Source of the DNA: Acidobacteriaceae bacterium
GTDB lineage: Bacteria; Acidobacteriota; Terriglobia; Terriglobales; Acidobacteriaceae
Direction: 5' to 3'
DNA length: 47,581 bases
Assembly (NCBI GenBank): GCA_003134655.1
Contig: PLBY01000061.1
Coordinates: forward strand, 1-47,581
The notes under the pieces are model-generated. The model saw only the letters and a program-made list of their open reading frames with translations, was not told the DNA's origin and ran no database searches. Below, piece after piece: positions 35,375-43,535 of this stretch. A program made the translations under genes and the position numbers. Every line of letters begins with the position of its first letter. Positions within the stretch are counted from its first letter, which is position 1.

Positions 35375-35390
35375 ACACCATATATGGTGT
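35375..35390. promoter_or_regulatory. Perfect 16-bp palindrome, NrdR-like box
   Basis: ACACCATATATGGTGT is fully self-complementary and matches the general NrdR-box pattern acaCnAtATaTnGtgt. It is directly followed by TATATT (35391-35396), a -10 candidate, with TTGCAA at 35365-35370 upstream as a poor -35 (20-nt spacer). A repressor bound here would block that promoter. Confidence 0.5.
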
Positions 35391-35607
35391 TATATTGCTT
35401 GACCCCGCCCCAATTTCACCGTTACAGTAGCTTAACTTTGTGCCCGCCCTGTCCAGCCTGGGGTGAGAATGGCGCCCGGAAACGGTCCGGCATGCATCGA
35501 ATCGACGAGGGGAATCTCGTTGGTAAACACTCGCGTCCAAGCGGTCGGGTCGCCGCGGCGAGGCGAACGGCTGGCAACTGGAAGCTGACAACTGGCCACT
35601 GGTTTTC

Positions 35608-35613
35608 AAGGAG
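35608..35613 (+). promoter_or_regulatory. smc ribosome binding site
   Basis: AAGGAG 6 nt before a TTG; it fixes the unusual TTG start of smc at 35620. Confidence 0.85.
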
Positions 35614-35619
35614 TTCACG

Positions 35620-38600
35620 TTGCTCAAACTGAAGAGGCTTCAGATTCTAGGGTTCAAGTCGTTCTGCGACCGCACCGAACTCAAGTTCCACGGGGACGGT
35701 GTCGCGGCCATCATCGGCCCGAACGGCTGCGGCAAGTCGAACATTTCCGACGCCATCTCCTGGGTGCTGGGCGAGCAGTCGGCCAAGACCCTGCGCGGCG
35801 CCCGCATGGAAGACGTCATCTTTGCCGGCACGCGCGACCGCAAGCCCACGGGCATGGCCGAAGTGTCGCTGACGCTCATCGACCCGGAAGCCTACAACGG
35901 TCCCGACGCCAACGCGCCCACCGAGATCGACATTCAGGACGACCTGCCCGAAGCCAACATTTCCGACGACTGGGACGAAGCCTCCATCCGCGCCCGCGCC
36001 GCCAAGGCCACGGAAGAAGCCGTTGAAGACGCGCAGCCTGGCCGGACCGAAGAAGTTGAAGTCCCACGCTCCAAGATCAACACTCTCGCCGTCGCCTTCC
36101 CCGACGACGAACCGATCTTCGCGCTGCCCGTGCACAACGTGACCGCGCCCTTGAACGCCGCGTCGGTCGGCACCGTGGCTCCGCATGTGGTTCTCAAGAT
36201 CCGCCGCCGCAAGTTCAACCAGCAGCAATTCCGCCACGGAGAAATCGTAGTCACGCGCCGCCTGTTCCGCTCCGGCGACAGCGAATACTTACTGAACGGC
36301 AAACTCTGCCGCCTGCGCGACATTCAGGAATTGTTCATGGGCACCGGCCTCGGACCCGAGTCCTACGCGCTCATCGAGCAGGGACGCATCGGCCAGATCC
36401 TCAGCAGCCGTCCCACCGACCGCCGCGCGATCCTCGAAGAAGCAGCGGGCATCACCAAATTCAAAACCAAAAAGCGGCTCGCCGAAGCCCGCCTCGAAGA
36501 CGCCAAGCTGAATCTTTCCCGTATCAACGACATCTTCGACGAAGTCACGCGTCAGATGAATTCGTTGAAGCGGCAGGCATCGAAAGCCGAACGCTACGCG
36601 CGTCTGCGCGAAGAAATGCGCTCTAAGTTGAGGCTGGTTCTCGCAAGCAAGTTCGCCGCAATCGAACTGGAGAGCGCAGAACTCGATGCCCGGTTGAACG
36701 CCCTCGCCGAAGAGATGCAGCATCGCACCGAAGCCGTCCAGCAATTCGAGGCTGAGCACGCCGAGCGCACCCAGCGCGGCTACACCATCGAAGCCGAGTT
36801 GCGCGAGAATCGTGAACGCATCAGCCAGATCGCCCTCGAAATCGACCGCGCCCACGCCCGCCGCCGACACAACGAGGAACGCTGCGCCGAATTGCTGGTG
36901 CGCGCCGCCTCGTCCGAAGGCGAACTGGCACAGGCCCGTCACCGCCTCACGGCACTCGAATCCGAACGCGAATCGAACCGCCAGATTCTCGAATCCGCCG
37001 CGGCTGACTTGGCCGCAGCGCAAAGCGATCTCGTCCTCTGCCAGCAGGACGCCGCCGCTGCCGCTGCAGGTCTCGCCGAGATCGAGCGCCAGCAGGAGGA
37101 TTCGCGCGTCGCTGTGTTCGATGCAGTCTCTTCTGCTTCGCGTTTGCGCAACCAACTCGCCCAAGCCGAAGAACGCCTGGCCGGCGCCGACCGCGAAGCC
37201 CGCCGCCTCGAAGCTGAAATCACCAACGCCAACATCCAGGTCGAGGCCTTCGGCGGACAGCGCGGACAACTCGCTCTCGAATTTGAAAGTGTCACCCAGC
37301 GCGTCACCGGCATCACCGAAGAAATCAGCCAGCTCCGCCGCCTGATCGAACAGAAAAAGCTGGAGGAGACGCGTTCCAAGACCAACCTCGACGTTCTCCG
37401 CGCGGAATTCGCGACTGCCCTCGGCAAAAAGGGGTCGCTCGAAGCCGTCATCGCCGAGCACGGATATTCCACCGAATCCGTTCGCCGCCTCTTTCAATCC
37501 GGCGTAATGCATGGAGGCCTCGCGCCGGTAGGTGTGCTCGCCGACTTCCTCGAAGTCGAGCCTCGCTACGAACGCGTTGTCGAAGACTTCCTGCGCGACG
37601 AACTGAACTATGTCGTGGTGAAGTCCTGGGACGCCGCCGACGAAGGCCTGCGCATGCTGCGCACCGGCGTCGATGGCCGCGCCACCTTCCTCGTGCATCC
37701 AGAAGACGCCCAAGCCAAGTTCTCATTCATTCTCGATGAAGCCGCGCACTGCGCCCCGCCCGCAGCCCAGATTATTCCGTTGAAGAGCACGATTCGAGTG
37801 CTCGACGGCTTCGGCAAGTCGCTTGAAGTCATCCTGCCCAAGCTGCGCGACGGATACATCGTCCCGGAATCCGGCGTGGCCCGCGGCCTCGCGCTCGAAA
37901 ATCCCGACGCCTTCTTCCTCTCCCAGGCCGGCGAATGCTTCCACAACGTCACGGTTACCGGAGGCAAACAGCGCGCGGAAGGCCCGCTGTCGATGAAGCG
38001 CGAACTGCGCGAAGTCCTGCGTCAGCTCGAGGATCTCGAACGCGCCCTGCGCGAAGAAGAAATGCGCGTCCTCACTTTGGGCCGCGAGATCAAAGACCTC
38101 AGTTCCCTGCTCGAACGTCTCGATGGCGAAAAGCGCGAAGCCGAACATCAGGCCATGACATCGGGACACATGCTGCAACAACTCGATTCCGAGATGACTC
38201 GCGTCAGCGAACGCCTCCGCGTCTCGCAACTCGAACTGCAGCGCCTCGCCGCAGAGCGGGCTGAACAGGAAGGCATCGTCTGCGCCCGCCAGTCCGAAAT
38301 TGAAGTACTGGAATTGCAGCGCATCCAACTCGAACAGCAAATCGCCGCCGCCCAGGAATCCCTCACAGCTCTGCGCCAACGCCGCGAAGAATCAGCCCAG
38401 ACGGCCTCGCAGCATGCTGCCCGCGTGGCCACGCTCGAAGAACGTCACCGCTCGGCGGCAGCCGTCCTGCAACGCATCGAATCCCTATTCTCCGAGATGG
38501 GCGAGCGCGTCCACGCGCTAGCCTCACAAATCGAATCTGCTGCCGCCGAAAAACTTCAGCGTGAAGCAGAAAACGAGCAACTGGCACAGACGGCCGGCGA

Positions 38601-39531
38601 TCTCGGAGCCGAACGAAACGCAGCACAGGCCCGCGAAGGCCTCCTGCAATTTGAGAACGAACAACTCCGCGCCCGTCTCACCGAAATCGACGAACTTCTC
38701 CGCAACAGCCGCCTGCTGCTCGATCAGGCTCGCGACCGCCGCGGTGAACTGTCCGCCGCCGCCGCCAAACTCGAATCCGACGCGCAGTACATGTCCGAGA
38801 CTTGCATCAACGAGCTCGGTGTCGAGCGTGCTGCCCTGATGTCCGACACCACTCTGGTCCCGGTCACGGGCGAACAACTTGCCGCCGAAGACCAACTCTA
38901 CCGCGACATGCGCTCGAAGCTCGAAGCCATGGGCCCGGTCAACATGATGGCTCTCGAGGAATACAAAGAGACCGCCGAACGCCACTCGTTCCTTGAAACT
39001 CAGCGCAAGGATCTGATCTCCTCCATCGAGAACACCACGGCCACCATCAAAGAGATCGACCTGATCTCGCGCCAGAAGTTCGAAGAAGCTTTCGCCAAGA
39101 TCAACGAAAACTTCCAGGCCACGTTCAAGAAGCTGTTCGGCGGCGGCCACGCATTTATGAAGTTAACCGACGAAGAAAACAGCGCCGAGAGCGGCATCGA
39201 CGTCGTGGCCTCGCCTCCAGGCAAGCGCCTGCAGAGCGTGCTCCTGCTCTCCGGCGGCGAAAAGGCGCTCACCGCGCTCGCCCTGCTGGTCGGCATCTTC
39301 CAGTACGCGCCCAGCCCGTTCTGCATCCTCGACGAAGTTGACGCCCCGCTCGACGAAGCCAACATCGGACGCTTCACCGAACTCGTCAAGGAGATGAGCG
39401 TGAAGACCCAGTTCGTGCTCATCACCCACAGCAAGAAGACGATGAGCATCGCCCCCGTCCTTTACGGCGTAACCATGCAGGAACCGGGTGTCTCGAAATT
39501 GGTCTCGGTACGCTTCGGTGCGCAGCAGTAA
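35620..39531 (+). CDS. smc: Chromosome segregation SMC protein
   Basis: Structural maintenance of chromosomes ATPase, which organises and segregates DNA as a dimer with ScpA/ScpB. It has 1,303 residues, longer than the usual 1,150-1,200. N-terminal head: FKSFCDRT, Walker A IGPNGCGKSN (residues 32-41). Residues 91-206 are an extra acidic loop inside the head, between SLTLIDPE and EIVVTRRLFRSG, absent from standard SMC. Coiled coil: about 270-620 and 785-1130. Hinge: 627-777 (HGGLAPVGVLADFLEVEP). C-terminal head: signature LLSGGEKALTA (from 1208), Walker B FCILDEVDAP (1234-1243), THSKKTM. The start is a TTG with AAGGAG. A strong terminator follows at 39554. No frameshift is seen. Confidence 0.97.
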   Translation: MLKLKRLQILGFKSFCDRTELKFHGDGVAAIIGPNGCGKSNISDAISWVLGEQSAKTLRGARMEDVIFAGTRDRKPTGMAEVSLTLIDPEAYNGPDANAPTEIDIQDDLPEANISDDWDEASIRARAAKATEEAVEDAQPGRTEEVEVPRSKINTLAVAFPDDEPIFALPVHNVTAPLNAASVGTVAPHVVLKIRRRKFNQQQFRHGEIVVTRRLFRSGDSEYLLNGKLCRLRDIQELFMGTGLGPESYALIEQGRIGQILSSRPTDRRAILEEAAGITKFKTKKRLAEARLEDAKLNLSRINDIFDEVTRQMNSLKRQASKAERYARLREEMRSKLRLVLASKFAAIELESAELDARLNALAEEMQHRTEAVQQFEAEHAERTQRGYTIEAELRENRERISQIALEIDRAHARRRHNEERCAELLVRAASSEGELAQARHRLTALESERESNRQILESAAADLAAAQSDLVLCQQDAAAAAAGLAEIERQQEDSRVAVFDAVSSASRLRNQLAQAEERLAGADREARRLEAEITNANIQVEAFGGQRGQLALEFESVTQRVTGITEEISQLRRLIEQKKLEETRSKTNLDVLRAEFATALGKKGSLEAVIAEHGYSTESVRRLFQSGVMHGGLAPVGVLADFLEVEPRYERVVEDFLRDELNYVVVKSWDAADEGLRMLRTGVDGRATFLVHPEDAQAKFSFILDEAAHCAPPAAQIIPLKSTIRVLDGFGKSLEVILPKLRDGYIVPESGVARGLALENPDAFFLSQAGECFHNVTVTGGKQRAEGPLSMKRELREVLRQLEDLERALREEEMRVLTLGREIKDLSSLLERLDGEKREAEHQAMTSGHMLQQLDSEMTRVSERLRVSQLELQRLAAERAEQEGIVCARQSEIEVLELQRIQLEQQIAAAQESLTALRQRREESAQTASQHAARVATLEERHRSAAAVLQRIESLFSEMGERVHALASQIESAAAEKLQREAENEQLAQTAGDLGAERNAAQAREGLLQFENEQLRARLTEIDELLRNSRLLLDQARDRRGELSAAAAKLESDAQYMSETCINELGVERAALMSDTTLVPVTGEQLAAEDQLYRDMRSKLEAMGPVNMMALEEYKETAERHSFLETQRKDLISSIENTTATIKEIDLISRQKFEEAFAKINENFQATFKKLFGGGHAFMKLTDEENSAESGIDVVASPPGKRLQSVLLLSGGEKALTALALLVGIFQYAPSPFCILDEVDAPLDEANIGRFTELVKEMSVKTQFVLITHSKKTMSIAPVLYGVTMQEPGVSKLVSVRFGAQQ

Positions 39532-39553
39532 GCGCTGCTGTGATCGTCAACAG

Positions 39554-39586
39554 AAAGGCCAGCCATTCAAAGGCTGGCCTTTTTGC
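39554..39586 (+). terminator. Rho-independent terminator of smc
   Basis: AAAGGCCAGCC (39554-39564) pairs with GGCTGGCCTTT (39572-39582), followed by a T-run. Confidence 0.9.
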
Positions 39587-39747
39587 TTCCCGATTTGGTC
39601 CCGGATATCCACTCCCATCCTCAGCTTTTCCACAATTCGCGACCGCTAAACCCCTTGTCCAGCCTGCCTTCTCGCCCATCCGCTTTCCTGTCAACATTTT
39701 TCAAGCGAACGAACTCCGCAACTCACCCCAAAGTGTGATCAGAATCG

Positions 39748-39775
39748 TTGACATTTTTTTCGGACCAGCTAGAAT
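39748..39775 (+). promoter_or_regulatory. Sigma-70-like promoter of purC
   Basis: TTGACA (39748-39753) and TAGAAT (39770-39775), 16-nt spacer. This is the best -35/-10 pair seen in the window. Transcription would start near 39782, giving a leader of about 25 nt. A second -10-like TAAAAT at 39795-39800 ends 6 nt before the ATG. Confidence 0.65.
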
Positions 39776-39806
39776 ACGCCTCGCTCCTTCCTAGTAAAAT
39801 TTCATC

Positions 39807-40718
39807 ATGAGCTCCGAACTCCTCGATCCCGTCCTCCTACAAACAGACTTCCCCGATCTCCACCTTCACGCCAGCGGCAAAGTCCGTGACGTTTACACCA
39901 TTGGCGACCAGCAGTTGCTGTTCATCGCCACTGACCGCATCTCGGCCTTCGACTACATCCTGGCTACCGGCATCCCCCACAAGGGACGCGTCCTCAGCCA
40001 GATCTCCCTGTTCTGGTTCGATTACCTGGCTGACATCGTCCCCAATCACCTGATTACCGCCAACGTCGACCAGAACCCGCAGGAGGTCCGCAAATACGCC
40101 GACCAACTTCGCGGACGCTCCATGCTCGTGCAGCGCGCCGAAATGTTCCCCGTCGAGTGCGTCGTGCGCGGCTACATCTCCGGCTCCGCGTGGAAGGAAT
40201 ACAAAGCCACCGGCAAGGTCTCTGGCATCCAGCTTCCGGCCGGCCTGAAGGAATCCGACGCCTTCCCCGAGCCCATCTTCACGCCGTCGACCAAGGCCGC
40301 CACTGGACACGATGAAAACATTTCCTTCGACGAAATGTGCAAGCTTGTCGGTGTTGAAACCGCCAGTCATCTTCGCGATCTCACGCTGCGCGTCTACAAA
40401 AAGGCCGCAGCCTATGCTCTGAACCGCGGCATCATCATTGCCGACACCAAGTTTGAGTTTGGACGTACCCCCAAAGGCATCACTCTAGCCGACGAAGTCC
40501 TCACTCCTGATTCATCCCGCTTCTGGCCCGCAGACAAGTACGCACCAGGACGGCCGCAGGATTCGTATGACAAGCAGTACGTGCGCGATTACCTCGAGCA
40601 AATTCACTGGAACAAGCAACCGCCCGCCCCGGCCTTACCGCCGGACGTGGCTCGCCGGACCAGCGAAAAGTACCTCGAGGCGTACTTCCAGCTCACAGGA
40701 CACAAGCTGGATGTATAG
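39807..40718 (+). CDS. purC: SAICAR synthase
   Basis: Phosphoribosylaminoimidazole-succinocarboxamide synthase: joins CAIR and aspartate with ATP, the eighth step to IMP in purine synthesis. It has 303 residues, in the range of the longer (yeast-like) form. Motifs: GKVRDVYTIGDQQLLFIATD, DRISAFDYIL, KGRVLSQISLFWF, VECVVRGYISGSAWKEY, EPIFTPSTKAATGHDENISF and IIADTKFEFG. All catalytic blocks are in place. It has its own promoter after the smc terminator. The downstream cvpA-like gene starts 39 bp after its stop, so they are probably co-transcribed, as purF and cvpA are in enteric bacteria. Confidence 0.97.
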   Translation: MSSELLDPVLLQTDFPDLHLHASGKVRDVYTIGDQQLLFIATDRISAFDYILATGIPHKGRVLSQISLFWFDYLADIVPNHLITANVDQNPQEVRKYADQLRGRSMLVQRAEMFPVECVVRGYISGSAWKEYKATGKVSGIQLPAGLKESDAFPEPIFTPSTKAATGHDENISFDEMCKLVGVETASHLRDLTLRVYKKAAAYALNRGIIIADTKFEFGRTPKGITLADEVLTPDSSRFWPADKYAPGRPQDSYDKQYVRDYLEQIHWNKQPPAPALPPDVARRTSEKYLEAYFQLTGHKLDV

Positions 40719-40757
40719 CTGCGTTTCTGGTACGATCTCCACCCGCGGGAGCGCTGC

Positions 40758-41306
40758 ATGACACTCGCGGATTGGATTATCTGTGCTGTGGTGCTCCTGA
40801 ACGTCGTAACAGCCGCCATGCAGGGTTTCTTTTCCGAGGCCCTCACCATGGCTGGTCTGGTCGTGGGCTACCTCGTGGCTGCGTGGAAGTATCGCGGCCT
40901 CGCAGAGTGGCTGGAATCATTTTTGAAGAACCCGTGGTTGGCTGAGATCCTCGGTTTCCTCATCATCTTTTTTGCCATCGTGCTCCTATTCGGCTTGGCC
41001 GCCAGGATCGCCCGCTGGTTGATGAAGCAATCCGGACTCAGCGGTCTTGACCGTTTCCTGGGCGCATTCTTGGGGCTGCTGAAGGGCGGGCTGATGGTAG
41101 CGGTAATCCTGATGGGTATGACGGCATTCACTCCGGCTTCGAAGCTGCTGGCGAATTCGCAACTCGCGCCCTACTTCCTGGTGGTGGGCCGGGCGGCGAT
41201 CTGGCTGGCTCCCCCGGAGTTGCGCGCCCGTTTCGATCAGGGTCTCGAACTGCTCCACCAGGCTCCGCACAAGTTATCTGGCTCCCCTGCTTCCCCGCCG
41301 AAATAG
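40758..41306 (+). CDS. cvpA: CvpA-family membrane protein
   Basis: A 182-residue inner-membrane protein of the CvpA family (Pfam PF02674), known for colicin V production in E. coli and linked to purine genes and envelope stability. Four membrane segments are visible: at 6-26 (WIICAVVLLNVVTAAMQGFF), 26-46, 64-86 (EILGFLIIFFAIVLLFGLAA) and 101-123 (FLGAFLGLLKGGLMVAVILMG). The GLxGLDRFLGAFLGLLKG stretch is the family hallmark. A proline-rich tail ends the protein. It lies 39 bp after purC and 42 bp before the Fis-like gene, all on one strand. Molecular function is not known. Confidence 0.88.
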   Translation: MTLADWIICAVVLLNVVTAAMQGFFSEALTMAGLVVGYLVAAWKYRGLAEWLESFLKNPWLAEILGFLIIFFAIVLLFGLAARIARWLMKQSGLSGLDRFLGAFLGLLKGGLMVAVILMGMTAFTPASKLLANSQLAPYFLVVGRAAIWLAPPELRARFDQGLELLHQAPHKLSGSPASPPK

Positions 41307-41348
41307 GCTGCGGTGCAGTGAAAAATTCATATTAGAGAGAGATCCATC

Positions 41349-41627
41349 GTGAAAGATCAATTGGAAGCGCTGGTCCTGCAAATGTACCGCAGCAATATTC
41401 TGTATTCCGAAGGCGTGCGTGAGTTCAAGAAACGGTTCATCCTGACCGTGCTGCAGGAGAACAAGGGCAACCAGTGCCGCGCCGCCCGCGAACTCGGCAT
41501 GCACCGCAACACCCTCAGCCGCACCATCACCGAGTTGAAGATCGACGTCCGCCAGCTCCGCGACGGCGTCAAGCGCCCGCCTCGCAGTGCCCGCCCCATC
41601 ACCATGGAAAAGAAGATCGTCCGCTAA
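41349..41627 (+). CDS. Fis-type DNA-binding protein
   Basis: A 92-residue protein from a GTG at 41349. The C-terminal half is a Fis-type helix-turn-helix (Pfam HTH_8): LQENKGNQCRAARELGMHRN followed by TLSRTITELKID, very close in pattern to the [20 protein letters not shown] motif of E. coli Fis. The N-terminal 40 residues are helical and could dimerise. Size and layout match Fis (98 residues), so a nucleoid or general transcription role is plausible. It is at the end of the purC-cvpA run. A purine or growth-rate link is only inference. A REP-like element follows it. Confidence 0.85.
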   Translation: MKDQLEALVLQMYRSNILYSEGVREFKKRFILTVLQENKGNQCRAARELGMHRNTLSRTITELKIDVRQLRDGVKRPPRSARPITMEKKIVR

Positions 41628-41645
41628 AGCGAGTCTCAACCCCGT

Positions 41646-41706
41646 GTCATCCTGAGCGAAGAGAATGCCTCCGCGAAGCGGAGGCATTCTCGCAGTCGAA
41701 GGATCC
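41646..41706 (+). repeat. REP-like hairpin repeat, full copy
   Basis: GTCATCCTGAGCG, then a perfect 14-bp-arm hairpin (GAGAATGCCTCCGC at 41661-41674 and GCGGAGGCATTCTC at 41678-41691, GAA loop), then GCAGTCGAAGGATCC. Related copies are at 44281-44325 and 34355-34400. Confidence 0.85.
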
Positions 41707-41775
41707 CTACCCGCAGCAGTACCCCCAGCCCAGAATGGCGTTTCTACGTAAGTCTCCCCATCAAACACGCAAATA

Positions 41776-41803
41776 AAAAGGCAGCCCGCGAGGGCTGCCT
41801 TTC
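41776..41803. terminator. Bidirectional terminator
   Basis: AAAGGCAGCCC and GGGCTGCCTTT around GCGA, with A-run before and T-run after. It lies between convergent genes. Confidence 0.9.
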
Positions 41804-41821
41804 TCGTGCAAGCGTTACCTG

Positions 41822-43144
41822 CTATTGCGCGGCCGGCTTGTGGTGCACCGGAGGCTTCTTAGCCGCTGGCGCCGCCGGTTTCATCAGCAGCACACCCTTC
41901 TCCATGACGATCATGAACGGACTCGGCGTATATGACGTTGGCTCGCCCTGAAAGTCAAAGCTGGCTCCGTCTTTAGGAATCATCTTCAAGGGAACCTTCT
42001 CTTCGAACTTCAGCGTGATATCAGCCTTTTTCGCTTCGATATCATCCGAACTGCCCGCAATCATGAACTCGGTCGGCGTGGTGCTGATGATCGTTCCATT
42101 CATCCTCACGGCCTTGCCCTTGATCGCATTCCAAACCGCATCCTGGTCTGCCTGCGAGCCGTTGGCCAGGACGAACTCCCAGATCGCAAAATCCATCTTA
42201 TCCGGCGTTGTCTCTTGCACCATCTTGTGCGCCTGCTCCGCTGGCGTGGGCGCCGGCGCGATGGGCACCTGCGCGCCATTGGCCTTCGCGGCCGCCAAAA
42301 GCTCTGCCCAGCCGTCTTCCCCGGCATGGAACTTCCGGTACTGCGAGAGGGCGTATTTTTCAATCCCGGCCTGAGCTTGGGCAGGAGCCGTCGCCGCAGC
42401 CCGGGCCGCAAACCAGATCCCGTTCTGATAGTCCGGCGGCGTCATCCCCAGATAGGCCAGCGCCAAGGGATACACCACGCTAAAATCCGTCGGGTTCGCA
42501 TCCACTGTAACGCGAAGGTTCTGCGAGGCGCAGGCGTTATCTTTGTCCTGCAGGCACGCCATCCCGATCGCTGCGTGGAAAATCGCGTTCATCTGGTCTT
42601 TCGTCTTCTGGAAGTCCGCATCCGAAGTGCCCTCAGGCTTGGTGAACTTCGGCATGCAATCCAGTCCTTGCTGGCCGTATTTCTTGCCGTCGATCAGGAG
42701 TTGCTTCGCGTTCGGATCTCCACCCTGCGCCATCATCCGGTCAAAGTACGCCAGCAACGCCAGAGCGCGCACATTGCACGTATCCGCCGTCACTAGCTTC
42801 GTGGCCGTCTCCATCGTCTTCTTGGGATTGTTCGCCTGCTGGTACGCCCCCATCAGAATTTCCAGCGCCTGATTCTTCATGACGCTGTTGGGATACTGCG
42901 CGATGAAAGCCTCTAGCCCGCTGATCTCCGCAGCCGGGTCCTTCGTCTGCACGGCTGCCACGTAGGCGTTGTATTCGGCGGGATCTTTGATCACCGGTGC
43001 CGCGGACTGTGCGGGAGCGGGCGCCGCAGCCGCCTGTCCCTGGGCGGGTGCCACAGGCGCTTGTCCCTGAGCTGGCGGCGTAGCAGTCTGTGCCATCGCG
43101 CTCACCGCAACCCCAAGCACAACCGTAAGCAGAATCTTTTTCAT
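41822..43144 (-). CDS. Exported repeat protein (TPR-like)
   Basis: A 440-residue exported protein. The signal peptide is MKKILLTVVLGVAVSAMAQ, followed by a low-complexity Ala/Pro/Gln stretch (20-50). The middle (60-290) is all-helical with TPR-like units such as ISGLEAFIAQYPNSVMKNQALE and ILMGAYQQANNPKKTMETATK, and FSVVYPLALAYLGMTPPDYQ. The C-terminal 110 residues form a beta-rich domain (GTIISTTPTEFMIAGSS, ITLKFEEKVPLKMIPKDG). The tail is Lys/His/Pro-rich (KKPPVHHKPAAQ). Such proteins are widespread in Acidobacteria and of unknown function. It is divergent from an SDR gene, with a 391-bp gap containing direct repeats. Confidence 0.8.
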   Translation of the reverse strand: MKKILLTVVLGVAVSAMAQTATPPAQGQAPVAPAQGQAAAAPAPAQSAAPVIKDPAEYNAYVAAVQTKDPAAEISGLEAFIAQYPNSVMKNQALEILMGAYQQANNPKKTMETATKLVTADTCNVRALALLAYFDRMMAQGGDPNAKQLLIDGKKYGQQGLDCMPKFTKPEGTSDADFQKTKDQMNAIFHAAIGMACLQDKDNACASQNLRVTVDANPTDFSVVYPLALAYLGMTPPDYQNGIWFAARAAATAPAQAQAGIEKYALSQYRKFHAGEDGWAELLAAAKANGAQVPIAPAPTPAEQAHKMVQETTPDKMDFAIWEFVLANGSQADQDAVWNAIKGKAVRMNGTIISTTPTEFMIAGSSDDIEAKKADITLKFEEKVPLKMIPKDGASFDFQGEPTSYTPSPFMIVMEKGVLLMKPAAPAAKKPPVHHKPAAQ

Positions 43145-43535
43145 CAGTATGGCTCCTTGGATCTTTGGGAAGTGATTTTCTCGGAAACGTTTTCTCTAAC
43201 GCTCAGCAGCAACTGCATTCCATCGGGACTGCTCTGCGTCCAAATCCTGCTCTGGAATGCCGGCCTTCCTGGCAGGGGGCCAGGAAAAGCGGTGCCCTGT
43301 TGAACACAAAGGCGCCCTGACCCTTTTTCCCGGTTGGCCGGATTATAAGTACCTCTGCCGCCGAAGGCAAGCGACTTCCAATCATCCTCCACTTTATTGT
43401 TAAGATGCGCGTTAACATGCCCTTGTTAACATGCGATTGTGAAAAATGCGACTGTTAGAATTGGCAGTGCCGGATACGGCGGATCTTCGCCATCCTTCTG
43501 CCGAAACCTAACCGGCTTGCAGGAGCACTTCTAAT
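43145..43535. other. Divergent intergenic region without a gene
   Basis: About 390 bp between divergent genes. Three near-identical decamers, GTTAAGATGC (43399-43408), GTTAACATGC (43411-43420) and GTTAACATGC (43425-43434), suggest an operator. The remaining bases show no gene. Confidence 0.55.
43399..43434 (+). promoter_or_regulatory. Three direct repeats, possible operator
   Basis: GTTAA(G/C)ATGC occurs three times with start-to-start spacings of 12 and 14 bp. GTTAAC is itself palindromic. The array is about 100 bp before the SDR start. Confidence 0.45.

Larger units (their letters stand above)
35135..35619. other. Long smc leader without a gene
   Basis: About 485 bp with no supported gene. 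It contains the palindrome at 35375-35390, a TATATT just after it, and a CTGACAACTG-type repeat at 35571-35607. It is long enough to hold a small RNA or a regulated leader for smc; nothing further is recognised. Confidence 0.55.

Noticed and set aside
34983..35627. 214-codon open frame covering the smc leader on the minus strand
   Set aside because: Ser/Arg-rich with no family and spans repeats and the palindrome; overlaps the start of the membrane protein gene in another frame.
36289..37713. 474-codon open frame antisense to smc
   Set aside because: Typical shadow of a high-GC gene; composition is Gly/Ala/Glu/Phe-rich with no motif.
37448..37726. Arg-rich short frame opposite the SMC hinge
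   Set aside because: Composition artefact in high-GC DNA; no start signal.
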